Shown here piece after piece: positions 12,245 through 25,864 of a stretch of 64,000 nucleotides of DNA (within the stretch, counting starts at the first letter, position 1; each line of letters starts with the position of its first letter). The stretch covers positions 15,649,151-15,713,150 of the forward strand of contig NC_045143.1 in NCBI RefSeq assembly GCF_008831285.2, written 5' to 3'. This DNA comes from Nymphaea colorata. Its lineage: Eukaryota > Streptophyta > Magnoliopsida > Nymphaeales > Nymphaeaceae. The notes beneath the pieces were generated by a model. That model saw only the letters and a list, made by a program, of their open reading frames with translations. It was not told the DNA's origin and made no database searches. Made by a program: the position numbers and the translations under genes.

Positions 12245-13144
12245 ATTTATCAGGTCACTACAAAGAACTTGAAATAGAGGACCACATAAACTCTATACTA
12301 CAATAACTAGAAAGTGAAATTGATGTAGCAAAATGTGAAGTAGCTGCAAGGAAACAAGTACATGAAAATATTATATCAACATAGCTGGTGGATCTAAGGA
12401 GGTGATACGAACAAGAACCAAAGTGGGATTAAGGAAACACATTTTATAAGAAAAGAAAAGCAAGCCCATAAAAATCTTTGGACAGACATCTGCATATGTG
12501 GGTTCGCTTAGAGCTTACAAGTTAAATAAGGGCTAAAGTTCATTATCTATGACCTAATATCCATGGCCTCACTTTGATGTTGCATGGTGGGAAATAGTAC
12601 TTTCATTGAGTTTGTAGGACCTGGTGATTATAGTAGAAAAATTTTCTTTCATGGATTTATCAGAAAACAATTTCACATGAGCAACTTCATCAACAAATTG
12701 TCCACAACAAGATTTGTAAGAATAAATAATCAATGTTAAATTCTTAGCTTTAAGAAAATCTACTTTAAACTGTCACTGACCAGGTGTTAATGTTTTTATT
12801 TTTTCTCATTTTCCATATTTTTATGTGTTTGATGTTTTTTATTTAAAATTTTTTTATATACATTATTTGAGGCTAATAAGAGAGATGCATTTCGATAGTT
12901 ATAGATGTCAATACCATGGCAGATCAAAACTTTTCTTTTAGAGTTATACTAAATTGGATAAAATCTAAATTTGAACTGAAATAAGCAAATTTTTTTTCTA
13001 AGACTTCGCAATATGAACTACATAAATGTTCAGTCAGTTTTGTCAGTATATTAAGGTTGGTAGCTACACAAGCAAATGATTGGATGTAACATACTCCTTC
13101 TGCGGTCATTGAAGGTTTCAATTCAATTAGGTCCCCTCTTGAAA
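12245..13144. other. Intergenic, nothing recognised
   Basis: AT-rich sequence. I see no coding frame, RNA gene or repeat structure here. Confidence 0.5.
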
Positions 13145-14870
13145 AAGAAGCCGAGCTCCTGCTCTATATTCTTCTATGATGTTCGATACCTTTAATCAGT
13201 TCAGTAGATTGAAGGAAATTAAAGGCTACAGGGATCCTTTCATTTGGTCTAATCGACAAGGATTATCTGCATTGGTTCAGTCTAAAATTGATAAGTGTTT
13301 TATTAATGACGTCTATAGATTACATCTGTGGAAGAAAAGAATAGTCTGATTGTGGAGCCTACAACATCTTCAGATCATGCAGTCTTATCATTCACCTTTA
13401 GTCCCTGGAGACCTTGGAAGACTGGTAAGTGTATATTCAGATATTTCTATTATTGGGAATTATACTCTGCTTTTGAGATTATAGTTGCTATTGTCTGGTA
13501 AAGTGAGGTTAGATGGTGCCCCATAGTCAGATTTCTTTCTAAATTGGATAGAGTCAAGGCTGGTCTCAAACAATGGAGTCAATTTGGGCTTTGACAGAAT
13601 TGAGAAGAGTTAAAAGTTTACGTCAGGAACCTTGTGTCCATACGGATTTTAGGCCTGATTGTCCTGAATGGGATTTTAAGGAGCACAAATTAGAGATGAT
13701 CTTATGAAAGCATTTGAGCTAGAAAAAATTATGCTCAAGCCAAAGGCAAAAGTCAAATGGCTACAAAATAGGGATGGAAATAATTCATACTTTTGTTAGA
13801 GATTGAAACAGGAAAGAGGCATATTTCTGTCACTGAAACTGATGAGGGCCGATTTGAGGATCCTATCACTATCCATGAAACTTGTGCAAGACATTTTGAG
13901 AAATTTTTCTCTACAGGAGATTGTGCAGCTATATTGATGGATGATCTTTGGGCTGGCAGCAAGGTTATGTAAGAACAAAATGATCAGCTTATGAAACCAA
14001 TTGAAGATGTTGAGATTTATGAAGCCACTATGGGAGCCAGTAGGGATAGCTCCCCTGGCCCCAATGGTTTTCCAAACAACTTTTTCCAGAAGCACTGGAA
14101 TATAGTTAAGGCTAATGTTTTAGAGGCCATTCGTGATTTTTTTAATAAAGGATAAATAGCTTAGAAACTTTGGGAAAGGTCACCTTATTCTTATTCATAA
14201 AAAAAGGAATTCTGTCCACATTTCTGATAATTGTCCTATTGCTCTTGGAAATAGTTTGTTCAAATTTATATCAAGGATAATGGTTCACATAATGAAGCTG
14301 ATCCTTGATAGAGTGATTTCAGATTTGTAGGGCACTTTTTATCAAAAAGAAATATCCATCAAGTTTACCTTTTGGCCATGAGAGATGTCTAGAAGTAATA
14401 AGACTAGCCTTGGAAATTTAAAAGTGACTTGTCCAAATCTTATGACAGGGGGGACTGCTCCTTTTTGAAAGCTGCCCTAATTTTTTTAGGATTTCACTCT
14501 ACTTGGGTGGAAAGAACCATAACTACTGTCTCTACTGCATCATATTTAATGCTCATTATTGGTAGAGGGAATAAATATTGAGTAAGAAAGGATTGAGACA
14601 AGGAGATTTTCTTTCCCCTTCCCTCTTCTTGACTGTTTTGGAAATGTTTATTAGAAAATTTCAGTCGGCTATTATGGGGAATAAAATTGATATTCCATAA
14701 ATAGGTAGAGGAATTCAATGTGCATTGAAACCATGTACACAGATGACACGTTTTTATTTGTCTACGTCTCCTATAAATCTTTGTCTAATCTTATCATCAT
14801 CTAGGAATTCGAATTAGCAGCTAAATGCAAATTAGCTCTTCCAAATCCAATTTTTTGGGGCTTTTTTATG
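13145..14870 (+). pseudogene. Dead LINE (non-LTR retrotransposon), EN end plus RT
   Basis: Conceptual translation across several frames gives, in order, landmarks of a plant L1-type ORF2. The end of the endonuclease appears as SSDHAVLSF near 13370. The linker reads KWLQNRDGNNSYF near 13755. The RT entry reads DSSPGPNGFPNNFFQKHWN near 14050 and a later RT block reads LRQGDFLSPSLFL near 14595. Many stops and frameshifts break the frame, and the FADD-like catalytic block is not readable. The 5' ORF1 and a clear poly(A) tail are missing. It is an old, 5'-truncated, inactive copy. Confidence 0.85.
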
Positions 14871-16499
14871 ACAGACACTACAACAGATCTGGCTTCATTG
14901 ATGCCGTTTGGCCTGCAGTGACAATGATTGATGATGATAGGAGATGGGATTTCCTACAATTGCAAGTGAGCAGCCCACCACTGTTTAAATCAGGAAGCTT
15001 CCTAATCAGGAAGAAGGATGGTTAATTAGCGCATGGGTAAGCTTTGCTCCAAAATCAAGAGGATGTGGATGCATGTAGCTTAATCCACTTAACAGAAGGA
15101 ATTTTGTGCCTTTTTTTTATATGGATTTGGTAACAGCCATACATACATGGTAAGCCACCTCCCACCTGCCATTTCAGCTTCTTCCTTTGCTAGGTAAATT
15201 AACTTGCAGCTACCTCTCTGTCCCCCTCAATCACCTTCTCTCTCTCTCTCTTTCTTTTGATCTGGCTTTCTCTCTCTCTCTCTTTGTCTGCTCTCCATCT
15301 TTCTCTATCTCTAATATTGCTGGTGCAGAATCAGCTATATAGGATCCCTTTGTTACTTTGTTGTCGGAAGGCATCTTCTCTTTGCTAAGAAATAGAGAGA
15401 AAATATGCAAAGTAGGATGCCGACATGCCATGCCTTGTGTTAGTTTCAACCTTTTGCCAAGACCTTTGCTGCTGGTGGTTACTATTTTTCAAAATTTTGG
15501 AATTTTATTGTGCTCTATTTTTATGTGAGGTTGTTCTCTTAAAACTAAAGTGCATGAAAACAAATTGGGAAATATTTTTCATTTTGTTGTTTTTCACATG
15601 GAATTTCATGCTTCTGTTGGGCAAATAATTAGGTGTTCAATGGCTTGAATTAATCAAAGGAATTCAACAGAAAATCTTGGCACTTGATAAGTTTCTTTAG
15701 GAAAATCCTCGTTGGCATGACTTTCAATGAAAGGTTCTTTTTGTGCGATGTAACTGATTGCAGTTTTTAATTCTGAAATTTCTGCAGAAAGTTCCCTTTC
15801 CTCATCAACAGGGTTTTCTTCAATTTTTGATGCAAGTTTATACTTTCTAGTCGAATGGAGATGTTCTTGTTTGGAATTAGATTCATAGCTTTGTAGTTAG
15901 CATGTGTGGGTGTTTCAGATATCTATTTCACAAGCAGATGTTGTGGATTAACCTTGATAGGTATTGGTTGCCTTTTGTTCAACAAGTGGTAAGCAAATGC
16001 ACCCTCAACCTAACAGAGAAATTGAGGAGACATATATGGTCAAAATGAATAAGGTCAAAAGGAAGTGGATATTGGTTACTTATCTTTAGGTTCTTTCATA
16101 TTTGAATAAGTGGACTTCATACTTGGTCAGTTAATTGTCAAATTTTCTAGTCTAGGGTCATACTGTCAAGGGCATATCTTTCTGGCCCATGCCTTCCATT
16201 TTTTTTCTGCAAATTATCTGGGCCTTAATGATATTCAGCAGTAAATTAAGATCTTTTTGCATGATAATGTAGTTTGGTTTCTTCATGTCATCTTTTGTAG
16301 CCATTCATGGATGAGAAAGTTTTATGATTTTGTTTAGAATCCTTACATAAAATTCCTATATTGTATTTTTTGCTTAACTGCTGCTGGTTTTAGGTTGTCT
16401 ATTGTTTCTCAAACAAGCTCTATACATGAAGATTTTAAGGCCATATATGTATCTTCTAAGCATGCTGTATCTTTTGGTGAACTTGGTGTTCGACATTTC
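14871..16499. other. Intergenic, microsatellites and no gene
   Basis: Contains imperfect CT tracts at about 15236-15290 and AT-rich sequence. The 66-residue plus-strand frame near 14825-15025 may be the last part of the LINE, but I could not match it. Confidence 0.45.
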
Positions 16500-19180
16500 T
16501 CCATCTAGGGTGGTACATTCCATATACTATACTCTAAGAAAGTAGAAGGTTCATGGGTCGGACAATATCATGATCGGTAATGGTTCAAGTCTCTCTATTA
16601 AGCATGCAGGCAATTTATTAGTTAATTCTGCATGGATTTCATTTCATCTTACAAATGAGCTACATGTTCTTAAAATGGATCATAATCACTTATCAGTGGG
16701 AAAGTTTATGTTTGAAAATGATTGCATTTTTCAATTCTCACCACATGATTTTGTTATTAAGGATCGGTAGACGAGCAAGGTTCTTCTTCAAGGACCAAAG
16801 ATGCGTAACGGACTTTATCCCATCAAGGCAGTCTGATTGAACGTGGATTCACTTTCAACCAAGGGATCGGCGTTTAGTTGTTGGTTTCTAGCAGGCGTCA
16901 ATAAAGCTTCATCATCATTCGATCTATGGCATTGGTAGCTTGGTCATGCAAACAAAAAGATCATTAGTTTTTTGAATTCTAGTCGATTTATTTCAATAAA
17001 TTCTCCTATTGCTAAAGGAATTTGTCAATCATGTCTTTTGGGAAAGGCACATAAACAACCCTTTCCAATTTCTGATTTTCAAGTTTCACGACCTCTCAAA
17101 ATGCTTCATATAGACGTATGGGGACCTGCCCCCGATTACCTCTCGAGATGGTTTCAGGTTTTTTCTGCTCATAGTTGACAACTATTCTACATTTCCATGG
17201 TTGTTTCCTCTTAAGGCTAAGTCTGAAGTTGTTCCATGTTTCAAGAATTTTAAGACCTTGGTTGAAAAACAATTAAATACTCATATATGTTCTGTTCAAT
17301 TCGATAATGGCAAAGAATTTGTGAATTTTGATAGCTTTCTTCTATCAGGCACATGAAATCTTTCATCAGTTTTCTTGTCCCTACACTCCCAAACAAAATG
17401 GCATAGTTGAAGGAAAGAATCGCCATGTCGTTGAAACAAGATTAAGCATGCTTTATGATGCCGGTTTATCATATAATTTATGGGTTGATTCATTTTGAAC
17501 TGCTGTTTATATTATCAATCATTTGAGAATGTTGAAATTACAGCGAAATGGCTAGTCTTGTCGCCCGAGATTTCTTCAAATGGCTGGTATTGACTATCAA
17601 GAAACTTTCAGTTCTACTGTCAAACCAACTACTCTATGAGTATTCCTCTCTCTAGTCGTTCAGTTTGGATTGTCTTTACATCAACTTGATTTCGATAATG
17701 ATTTTCTCAATGGTTATCTTTCTGAAGATGTCTATATGGCTCAACCAGAGGGGTTTCAAGATGCCACCTTTCCTCATTATGTATGCAAGTTAGACAAAGC
17801 ACTGTATGGCCTCAAGCAGGCTCCACACGCATGGTATCATTCCTTGAGTTGCTTTCTTCGTGATATTGGATTTGTTGCTTCTCAGTCTGATTCATCCCTG
17901 TTCATTTACTCTCACAATTGCCATCACCTTCATCTTCTTGTTTACGTCGATGATTTGATCATCACTGGATCCATGTCATCTCTTATTTCTCAGGTTATTA
18001 AACAGCTTGGCTCTGCATTTTCCATAAAGGCTCTTGGTCCCCTAATTTATTTCATAGGCATTGAAGTCAAGCGAAGATCTAGGGAACTATATGTGAGTCA
18101 ACACCGTCACATTACTAGCATTCTTCACAAAGCTCAAACGGATAGCGCCAAACTCACAACCTCCACCATGGTGATCACTAAGTCTCTTAAAGCCAATGAT
18201 GATTCCTTTCGGTATCCCACGTTGTATCGCATGTGATAGGTGCATTACAATATGTCACATTAACATGACCAGATATTGCATTTGTTGTAAATCGTGCTTC
18301 TCAATTCATGCATTCTCTAAAAACTATTCATTGGACAATGGTTAAAAGAATATTTCAGTATTTAAAAAGAACCAGTCATTATGCTCTTCACTTGACTCTA
18401 TCAACCTCGTTGCAACTCAGTATCTTTGCCGATGCTGAATGGGCTGGTAGTCCTGAAGATTGAAAGTTGACTGGTGGTTTTGTTGCTCTCCTAAGAAATA
18501 ACGTTGTCTCGTGGGCTTTTAGAAAACAAAGAACATTCGCTTGGTTCAGCATTGAAGCCGAGTACAAGTCCTTAGCCTGCGCTACTGCAGAAATACTATG
18601 GTTAAAATCTCTCCTAACACCCTGTTTAGTTGGAGGGAAATGGAAGGATTGAGCAATCCCTCCTTTGTTTGGTTAACTAATTAGAAAGGAGGGAAAGGGA
18701 AAAAGTTTGTTTAGTTGCAAGGGGAGGAAAAGGAAAGGGAGGGAAAAGAAAGAAGAGTGTAATGTAAACCCAATTCCTCCAAAATTGGAGGGATTGGGAA
18801 GGAAAGGAAAGGAAAGGGAGTGATTGAGCATTCCATTTCTTTCCCTTCCCTTTCTCTTCCCTTCCCTTTCCCTCCCTTTCCCTCTAACTTGACAGGATGT
18901 AAAAGAGCAACAGGTTCTATTACTAGATGTGTTTTTGGTGTGATAATATGGGAGCCCTATACTTAGCATCAAACCCTTTATTCCATGCTTGCACCAAGCA
19001 TGTAAAAATTTATTTTCATTTTTTTTGAGATCATGTTTATAAGTGAGAGATCCAAGTGAATTTCATTTGGACTAAAGAGCAACTAGCAAATGGGATGACA
19101 AAATCTCTTGGAGGAATGGTGTTCATAGATTTTAGAACCAATCTCAACATCGTAGAGCCAACGTTTAACTTGTGGGAGGC
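16500..19180 (+). pseudogene. Dead Ty1/copia polyprotein (gag missing)
   Basis: Landmarks run in copia order on the plus strand: pre-integrase WHW-LGHAN and ICQSCLLGKAHKQPF near 16925-17065, integrase start LHIDVWGPAP near 17110, RT blocks EGFQDATFPHYVCKLDKALY near 17745, YVDDLIITG near 17945 and FIGIEVKRRSRELY near 18050, and RNase H FADAEWAG and EAEYKSLACATAEILWLKSL near 18427-18613. RNase H resumes after an insertion at 18618-18899 with [19 protein letters not shown] near 18945. Several frameshifts and stops show it is inactive. The 5' LTR, gag and protease are not visible. Confidence 0.9.
18618..18899. mobile_element. 282-bp MITE inserted in copia RNase H, TSD TAA
   Basis: The element starts caccctgtttagttggaggg and the reverse complement of its end starts catcctgtcaagttagaggg, so the terminal inverted repeats match at about 16 of 20 positions. 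TAA stands on both sides (18615-18617 and 18900-18902). Leaving out the insert and one TAA rejoins the RNase H frame as WLKSLLKEQ, which supports these exact borders. The interior is a purine-rich then pyrimidine-rich GGAAA/TTTCC tract and has no coding capacity. A 3-bp TAA duplication suggests the PIF/Harbinger (Tourist) or CACTA group, but the termini do not decide which. Confidence 0.75.
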
Positions 19181-19432
19181 TGTTAAGGAAAGATTTTGAA
19201 TTTTGAATACTACAAGTGTTGAAATCTACAAGAGATAAAAACGTATCAGCTCCTATAATTTTTTATCTGATTTACGTTTTTATCTCTTGCCTTTTTTGTT
19301 GTAACCTCCTTATCTCTTGTACTCTATAATTATCTTGTACCATCATCTATGGAAATATACGTGAGATTCTATTTCAAATTCTCTTTCCCTCTCTTGTCCT
19401 CTCTCAACCCTCATGAGCTCTTTCATCTACCA
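19181..19432 (+). repeat. Probable 3' LTR of the dead copia element
   Basis: The sequence tgttaaggaaag begins directly after the purine tract gtgggaggc at the end of the RNase H region, the usual layout of polypurine tract then 3' LTR. The right border is uncertain. I see no matching 5' LTR upstream, so the element is 5'-truncated. Confidence 0.5.
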
Positions 19433-19436
19433 TGGC

Positions 19437-20760
19437 AAAAAACAAGGAAAAGATCTTGTAGAGATTCCTACATCTTCAGTGGAAGATGCTCATACTCCTA
19501 GGATGGCACCAAATGCTCCTCAAAAAGATGCACTAAAATTAGGTTGAAGGTGCAACACATGAAAGGTGGGTTCCATAGACTTGACCCTCATGCATCAGCT
19601 AAGCTAATAACAAATAGCGTCGGAATTCTGAATGATTCTGATCGGTAGTTGGTGGAGGCTTGCAAACCCAACCCCATCTACAACCTCAATGATAGGTACA
19701 TGATCGTTCGATCGCTCAAGAGCAACACCATCCTCATGCCAATAGCACCAGAAAACATGGTATGCAATGGAAAGATCCTTGGATACACCAAACGACCTCG
19801 GTGCCATCTAAATCTGAGGTGGGCTCCATTGGATACACCAAATGACCTCCACTGTAAGGGCTTCGTGACCCTGCAAGATGGGCCCCAAGAAGAAGATCTC
19901 ACATTTGATGAGGCAGATCAAGAAGGGACAAAAGCTCACCCTCCACCTATTAGTTAGAGAGAAGCTGATCGACTCACTCGAGCAACTAAGGTGCTCGAGT
20001 CACTGAGTGGGCAGACACAGGGGCAGTCAAGGTGGGGGGGTTACATTGTTAGGTCTTTCAATATCAAGTGTAATGAAAAGGCTGCTTCCACTGGGAATTA
20101 TGGGAGTAGGAGGATTAATATGCTCAATAGAGAAGGGGCGAGGGGAAAGCTTTCTCTCCCTCCCGCTTGCTCTAAGAAAGAAACTGGAAAAGTGAAGGCA
20201 AGTGTAGGCGCCAAGTTCCAAGTAAGGTCCAATGGGAAGTTCATGGTTGAACATCATCCTGCATTAGAAGATAAACTAAAAACACAGGCCTTAGAGGTCG
20301 TGGCTCAGTACAACTGTTGGAGAATGTGATGTCCTCAGTCAAGTGTGATGTACCACTCCTTCCCCTTGAAGCCAATATGTCTTCTACACAGACCATATCA
20401 TCATTGACCGCCTCAAGACTGATAATGGTTGATGCTAAGCAGTTTGACCGAAATAACACACTACTTTGATTGCACATTTTGGCTTTTTCCTCCTCAAATG
20501 AGGCCTTTCGATGCCAATCAGCGGGGTAAACTGCGGACCATACGGGAAGTTGAATGCTTGGGCATTAGAAGAGTAACATACATTTTCACACATATTGTTG
20601 CAAAACACCTTATCTTGGCAGATGCATCTAAAACATGCACATGGCAATTGCAGCAAAATTTTGGAGAGGAAGGACTATTTCCTTGCAGCGACAATTCCTT
20701 CTAAGCCACTCACACCTTGAGGACAAGTTGTTTTTTTGAAGGGAGAGTATCGTTAGATAC
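19437..20760 (+). pseudogene. Decayed retroelement-like fragment
   Basis: Long open stretches on the plus strand read VEACKPNPIYNLNDRYMIVR (19652), VRSFNIKCNEKAASTGNYGS (20050) and ADASKTCTWQLQQ (20620). They are separated by stops. Near 20705 the text caccttgaggacaagttg is followed by the purine run gaagggagag, a pattern common just before a 3' LTR in plant LTR elements. I do not recognise a domain, so the family is open. It could be a non-autonomous LTR element or a captured gene fragment. Confidence 0.35.
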
Positions 20761-21998
20761 CAGATATGGGATCACGGATCGGGTCCATTGGGTTGACCCC
20801 ATAACCACTTTAAATAAGATCATAGACCAGATTAGTGTTCATCACAAAAATTATTGGGTGTTTCTCCTGGGATGAGAACCCTAATTTGGGATTAGGGTGC
20901 GCATGTGCAAGGGGTTTCTGGGTGTTCTTAAGAGTTTTAATTGTAAGGATGTACCAGTTAGCGGTGGGTAACAAGCTGCTTTTCAAAGTGATCAACCAAA
21001 AGGCCTTAACGATCATCATTAGGTTCATGTATGTCAGAGGGCAGCTCTAAATATGTGTGCATGTCATGAATGAATAAGCACCAGTTTATGTGTGCGCTTA
21101 AGTGGGTGCACTCTCGTGTACTTAATCAATGGACCTACAAGCAAGAGTAGATGAAGATTACATGTTTTTGATGAAAAATATTGCTCAAACATCTCCACTC
21201 CAATGGCTTAGTTCAGTTAGTGCTTCCTCTCACAAAACACAAACACAAATATGTGCATAAAAACACTAACAACACTAACACACGTGCACTTGAAAAGCCA
21301 TAGAAAGAACGGTATGCATAAAAAAACAACAGTTTTGTATGAGGTAGCCTGATCACAAGTTCTGCAGCCATTTATGTAATAGCACTAGACAAGTCCTACA
21401 ATCAATTTCATATCTCTAAGCTGAATTGCTAGAATAGTCAGAAGCTTGAATGCAATTAATTCATTGTGTACTTGTTTGCTTGAAATCAGTCTTGTCAACC
21501 TATATACATAGATGTGAGTTACACTACAAGATTTTAGGATTTCATAACTTGAACTTCTAAAGCATTACTCTTTACCAAAAAAAAAATGCATTATTAAAAG
21601 TAGGCATGGCAAGTAAAAATTTCCTTGCCCACCCATCGCCTATTCTCTTTATCACTTTCCTCTTTCTCTCTCTCTCTCTAATCCGTCTCCCTATTTCTTG
21701 TCAGCGTCCCACCGTTCAACGGTGTCCGGCCACCATCTCCAGTCGCCATGGCCCCTAGCTGCCGTAGCTGCCGCTGCTTGTTGTCTTCTACCATTCAAAC
21801 ATCCTACACAGGGGAGATCGAGCCAGGGCACCTCTATTCACTTTCCCTTGAGCTCATCCATCGCTCCCTCTGTTTAACTCCACTAACTCACCCACCATTG
21901 CCAGAGATCACCTTCACCTTCTTCGACCACTATCACCGTCTCCAACAACCACCAATTCACATCCATTCTCCAGCACTATTCGAGTGATTGCAGTGCAA
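20761..21998. other. Intergenic, no confident gene
   Basis: No domain is visible. The GC-richer part at 21660-21990 encodes Ser/Pro/His-rich frames that look like untranslated or low-complexity sequence. Confidence 0.4.
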
Positions 21999-22001
21999 TG
22001 G

Positions 22002-22264
22002 TGTTTGTGTACACTCAACAGGTTCACCACCGGATGCTCCAGGATGAGTACACAAGCGTCAAGAAGCAGAGACTGAAGAAGGATTGTAGATTTCAAGGTT
22101 TGCTTCTATGCAATTAGGTTGATCAATAGGTGACCTTAGATTAGAGAATCACTGGACATATATAGTGCTGGCTCATAGTTTTTTCTGTAGCCTAGATAAT
22201 CAAGCCCGTAACTACGAGTGGGCCCCCTCGCAATTATGAGATAAATGGGTTGGGCTCTTGGCCA
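22002..22264 (-). repeat. Candidate 3' LTR of a non-coding minus-strand element
   Basis: This stretch is a degenerate direct repeat of 25865-26109. Shared blocks include ggtt(c/t)accaccggatgct, aggatgagtacac(a/g)agcgtcaag and gagataaatgggt. Several indels separate the copies, so the insertion would be old. Confidence 0.45.
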
Positions 22265-25200
22265 TGAGACCGCTAGTTTTCTTTCACTATTCGTAGGTTT
22301 CTTTAGTTACGTAGTTTTCCATGATTGGTTTATCTATCGTAACTCAAATATTCAATATATTTAACATTAGTTACGAGGTTTTCTTTAAAAAGTTTTACGA
22401 TCGTAACATGTTAAAAACTTAGTCTCATGTGTACCACAAGCTTTACATATAAATCACCAAGAATTCTCTTGTTAAAAATGCTAGCAATCATGCAACCATT
22501 TGAAATGTACATGAATATTCTCTTATTGTTCAATGAATGAAATCAACCTGAATACTCTTCAACCACCTCACAAGGAGGCAAACCATGATGTTCTTAATAT
22601 CGAATAAGAAGACCAACTAGAAATCTTGCAACAAGACTTGCATATGACATAACACTATCTAATATAACTATAGAAAGAGCTCACGTTAGTTTGCTCGTAT
22701 AGCAAAATGAGGCTTGCTCGTTCTGCTCCACTCGCCAAAGGGCAAAGCTCATTGGCTGGCTTGGAATCAAGCTACCGAAAGCTTTTGGTGACTCACTTTT
22801 ATGCCCAGCCCGCCACCTATGTATTAGCTTTTTAACAGAGCAAAGGGTATATTCAAATGTGCTTCTACTTTTCAAATGTTTATATAGTCATCTACTTAAT
22901 TAGCAATACGCCTAATCTTTATTATGACTATCTAAAAGAAGGAGCAATTATCTTAGAGTCTATCAATATACCCTTTCATAGAAAGTATTTCATTTACCTT
23001 ATCATTCATATAATAATTTTCATAACCAAATATCTGAATCATAATATGCAAATAATCGCTTACCGTCATGCCAGATTTGTTAAGTATTTCATTAAAAGAA
23101 ACATAGTTCCACTACCAAATGCATAGAACAACAATTCAAGTATCCCCATTTATTAACTTAATAATAATGTTTGAAGAATAGAGGAGTTGGACTAAGTTGG
23201 TTATTTTCCTAACTGATTCATGAATAAATTTATAAGATGATCATTGAGATCACTAATAAGCTTCAGTTGATTCATTACCAAACTGATCCTTAGTCGGTTC
23301 ATTGTCTAACTGCTTATTAACATATCAAACCAATCAAACTTGATCATCAAAAGAATCGTTATATTTGTATTATTGGAACAATTTTGTCTCATGCATAATA
23401 ATGTCATTGATCCTACTTTTATTAGGGTATCCAATACATATGTATTTGCAAACATATTCTTTAATTTCTAGATCTACATTTTGACATGCATTATAGATCC
23501 CTAGATGTATTTGCTTGGATCAAGTTAGTGTGGATCTCATTATATTCAAGAGTGCTACCTTACACTGTAAGGGCAAATATTGAAATCAAATTCATTCTCA
23601 AAGAAAACTTTGCTTAGTAGCTTACTAGTATGTATGGATCCACTAGTAAACAAATAAGTTAACATGTTGGGATCTAACATATAGAGGATATGGATATTCA
23701 ATCATATATCCAAATAAATATATTTAAATCTGAATCATGGTTGTATCTAAAGTGGATCTTAAGCAATAAATAGATCCAATCTCAAATGCTATATGAATAT
23801 AAAGACTCAGATTATATTAGCATTGATCCAAACAAAAAAAAAATCCTAAATACATATTGATATAAATTTAAAACACAAATGATCCATATGAAGTATTATA
23901 CAACATGATTCAACAACCACATTTGGATCCAAACAATAGTCCAATTCTTAAACAAGGTGAAAGAAAAAAAATTATTTACCTTGAGATGATGCAGGTTGGT
24001 ATGCATACTAATCCATCACCCTTAAGAGTAAATGAAGTTATCATATGCTAGTGCTACAAGTCTCCAAATAAATGCATTCAAACTAATATGTATTTTAGTT
24101 CACAAGTGTTACATTACACCTCTTGAGCATACATTAAGAAACAAGGTCAGCCTTAGCAAAGATGTAAATAAAGCCTTGCTCAATAGCACTTTAGAATGAT
24201 TTGAATCAAGAAGGACAACAGATGTCACAATATTATTGGATCCAAAAGCAAACATGACTATATATATTGGAACCCAATGAAAACATGATATAGATTTTTT
24301 TTTTTTACATATCCAAACAAGTCAATTTAGATTTGAACCTAAATTTTGCCTATTGTGGATTTCACTAGGTTCAAATATAGAAATTTAGATCATATCAACA
24401 TAGATCCAAACACAACAATAGAAAAAATATAATTAATATCTCGTCCCAAATAACAATTTAGTTCCCTTTAGTCAACACCAAATATTTTCTTTTTCTCACT
24501 TTTAATATGATGCAAATCTAAATTCATACCAACTAGCCATTTCTGATAAGAGCAAATAAAAAAAAAATCATGTACTAGAACTTTTAGTACAACAGATCTT
24601 CAAATAAAAATATTTCATTAATATGGCTTTCATAATGTTTAAAAGTGTCACATTACAATTGCAGGCAAAAGGCAAACATGGTCATATATTGGATTTAAGG
24701 ATATTTGGAGCCAATGATCCAAACAAATTAGTCTGGATTTAAATCAATCATGAACCAAACACAATGTTGTATGGATCTCACCATGTCTAAAACTGTTGAT
24801 TAACACTTCTGAGCTTGCCAACATATAATAATATAATTACTCATTTTGACTAGGATAAACATACAATAATATAATCTTTGTTTAGAGAATATTCTTTCAT
24901 AAGGAGCAAAAGAAATTCTTCTTGTGAATATGTACAACTCGTAAAATCTTTAGATCTAAAAATTATATCATAATATGTTTAGATCCAAAATAAACAAGAT
25001 ATAAATCTTGAACAAAAGGTGAAAATAAGTGCAATTAGATCATGCATCAAAAAGTACAACATTTATTGTGATTTCCAAATTAGACAGCTAAATGGATATA
25101 TAAAAAAAATTTGGTCATATTTAATATCAGCATGGACCCAAAATGATGATGGATATCCGAAAAGCAAGCATAATAACATACATTTGAATCAATATAAACA

Positions 25201-25851
25201 AGATATGGATTTAAAAAAGAAGCAACAGTGGATTTTTTGGCTGTGGCAAAAAAAATGGCAAAGGCTTCTGCTGCATACGCTCTTTGTATACCCATCTATC
25301 TTGGGTTTTTGTCATTCTCAAAACTCTCAAACCCTTTCTGCTACTGTAGTCATCATTGGGAAAAGCGGCAGATCAGAGGGGTTCGTTCAGATTACTATAG
25401 GGAGTCTGTTAGAAAAGGAGCAACAGTGGACTCTCCGACTGCGACATTGGGTCCAATGAGAAAAGAAAGAAACTTTCCCGGTCAAGGTATATTTACCTCA
25501 TTCTTGTGCGCGAGTGTTTTCTGGCCAAACCCTTGATGAGGGCCCTGTTATCCCATTTTTATAGATGTCGAGCAGTTTAACCTCTGGCATGTGACACTGA
25601 CAGTGCTGACTGTCACCGGCAGTGTTGCATGTCACTTGAGGGTTTCTAGTGTAGAGTGCCATAGACCAGAAACCTTGAAGGGGAGCAAAGAATAAAAAAA
25701 CGCCTTTGTTAACTAGAACTACATGCACAGGCAATATTTTGTCATGAACTGCAAGCTGTTTAATCTAGCTTGCTTCGTACATTCAAGATAGTTTTCTATC
25801 TGTGCATTGATTTCCTTTGAAGGTTACTTGTTTCAGACGATGATCTCCCAG
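22265..25851. other. AT-rich interior of candidate LARD; no coding capacity
   Basis: About 3.6 kb of very AT-rich DNA between two related ~250-bp repeats. The octamer atccaaac and close variants recur many times from 23400 to 25000, often as (t)ggatccaaac or gatccaaa. No gag or pol motif can be read in any frame. Confidence 0.5.
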
Positions 25852-25863
25852 TCTCTAATACCA
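25852..25863 (-). promoter_or_regulatory. Primer-binding-site-like sequence (tRNA-iMet)
   Basis: On the minus strand this reads tggtattagaga, close to the tggtatcagagc consensus that primes many plant LTR elements. It sits one base from the inner edge of the right-hand repeat, exactly where a minus-strand 5' LTR would place it. That position is the best argument for reading 22002-26109 as an LTR element. Confidence 0.45.
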
Positions 25864-25864
25864 A

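Noticed and set aside
18673-18972. 99-residue minus-strand frame rich in Lys/Arg/Gly
   Set aside because: It translates the purine-rich interior of the 282-bp MITE.
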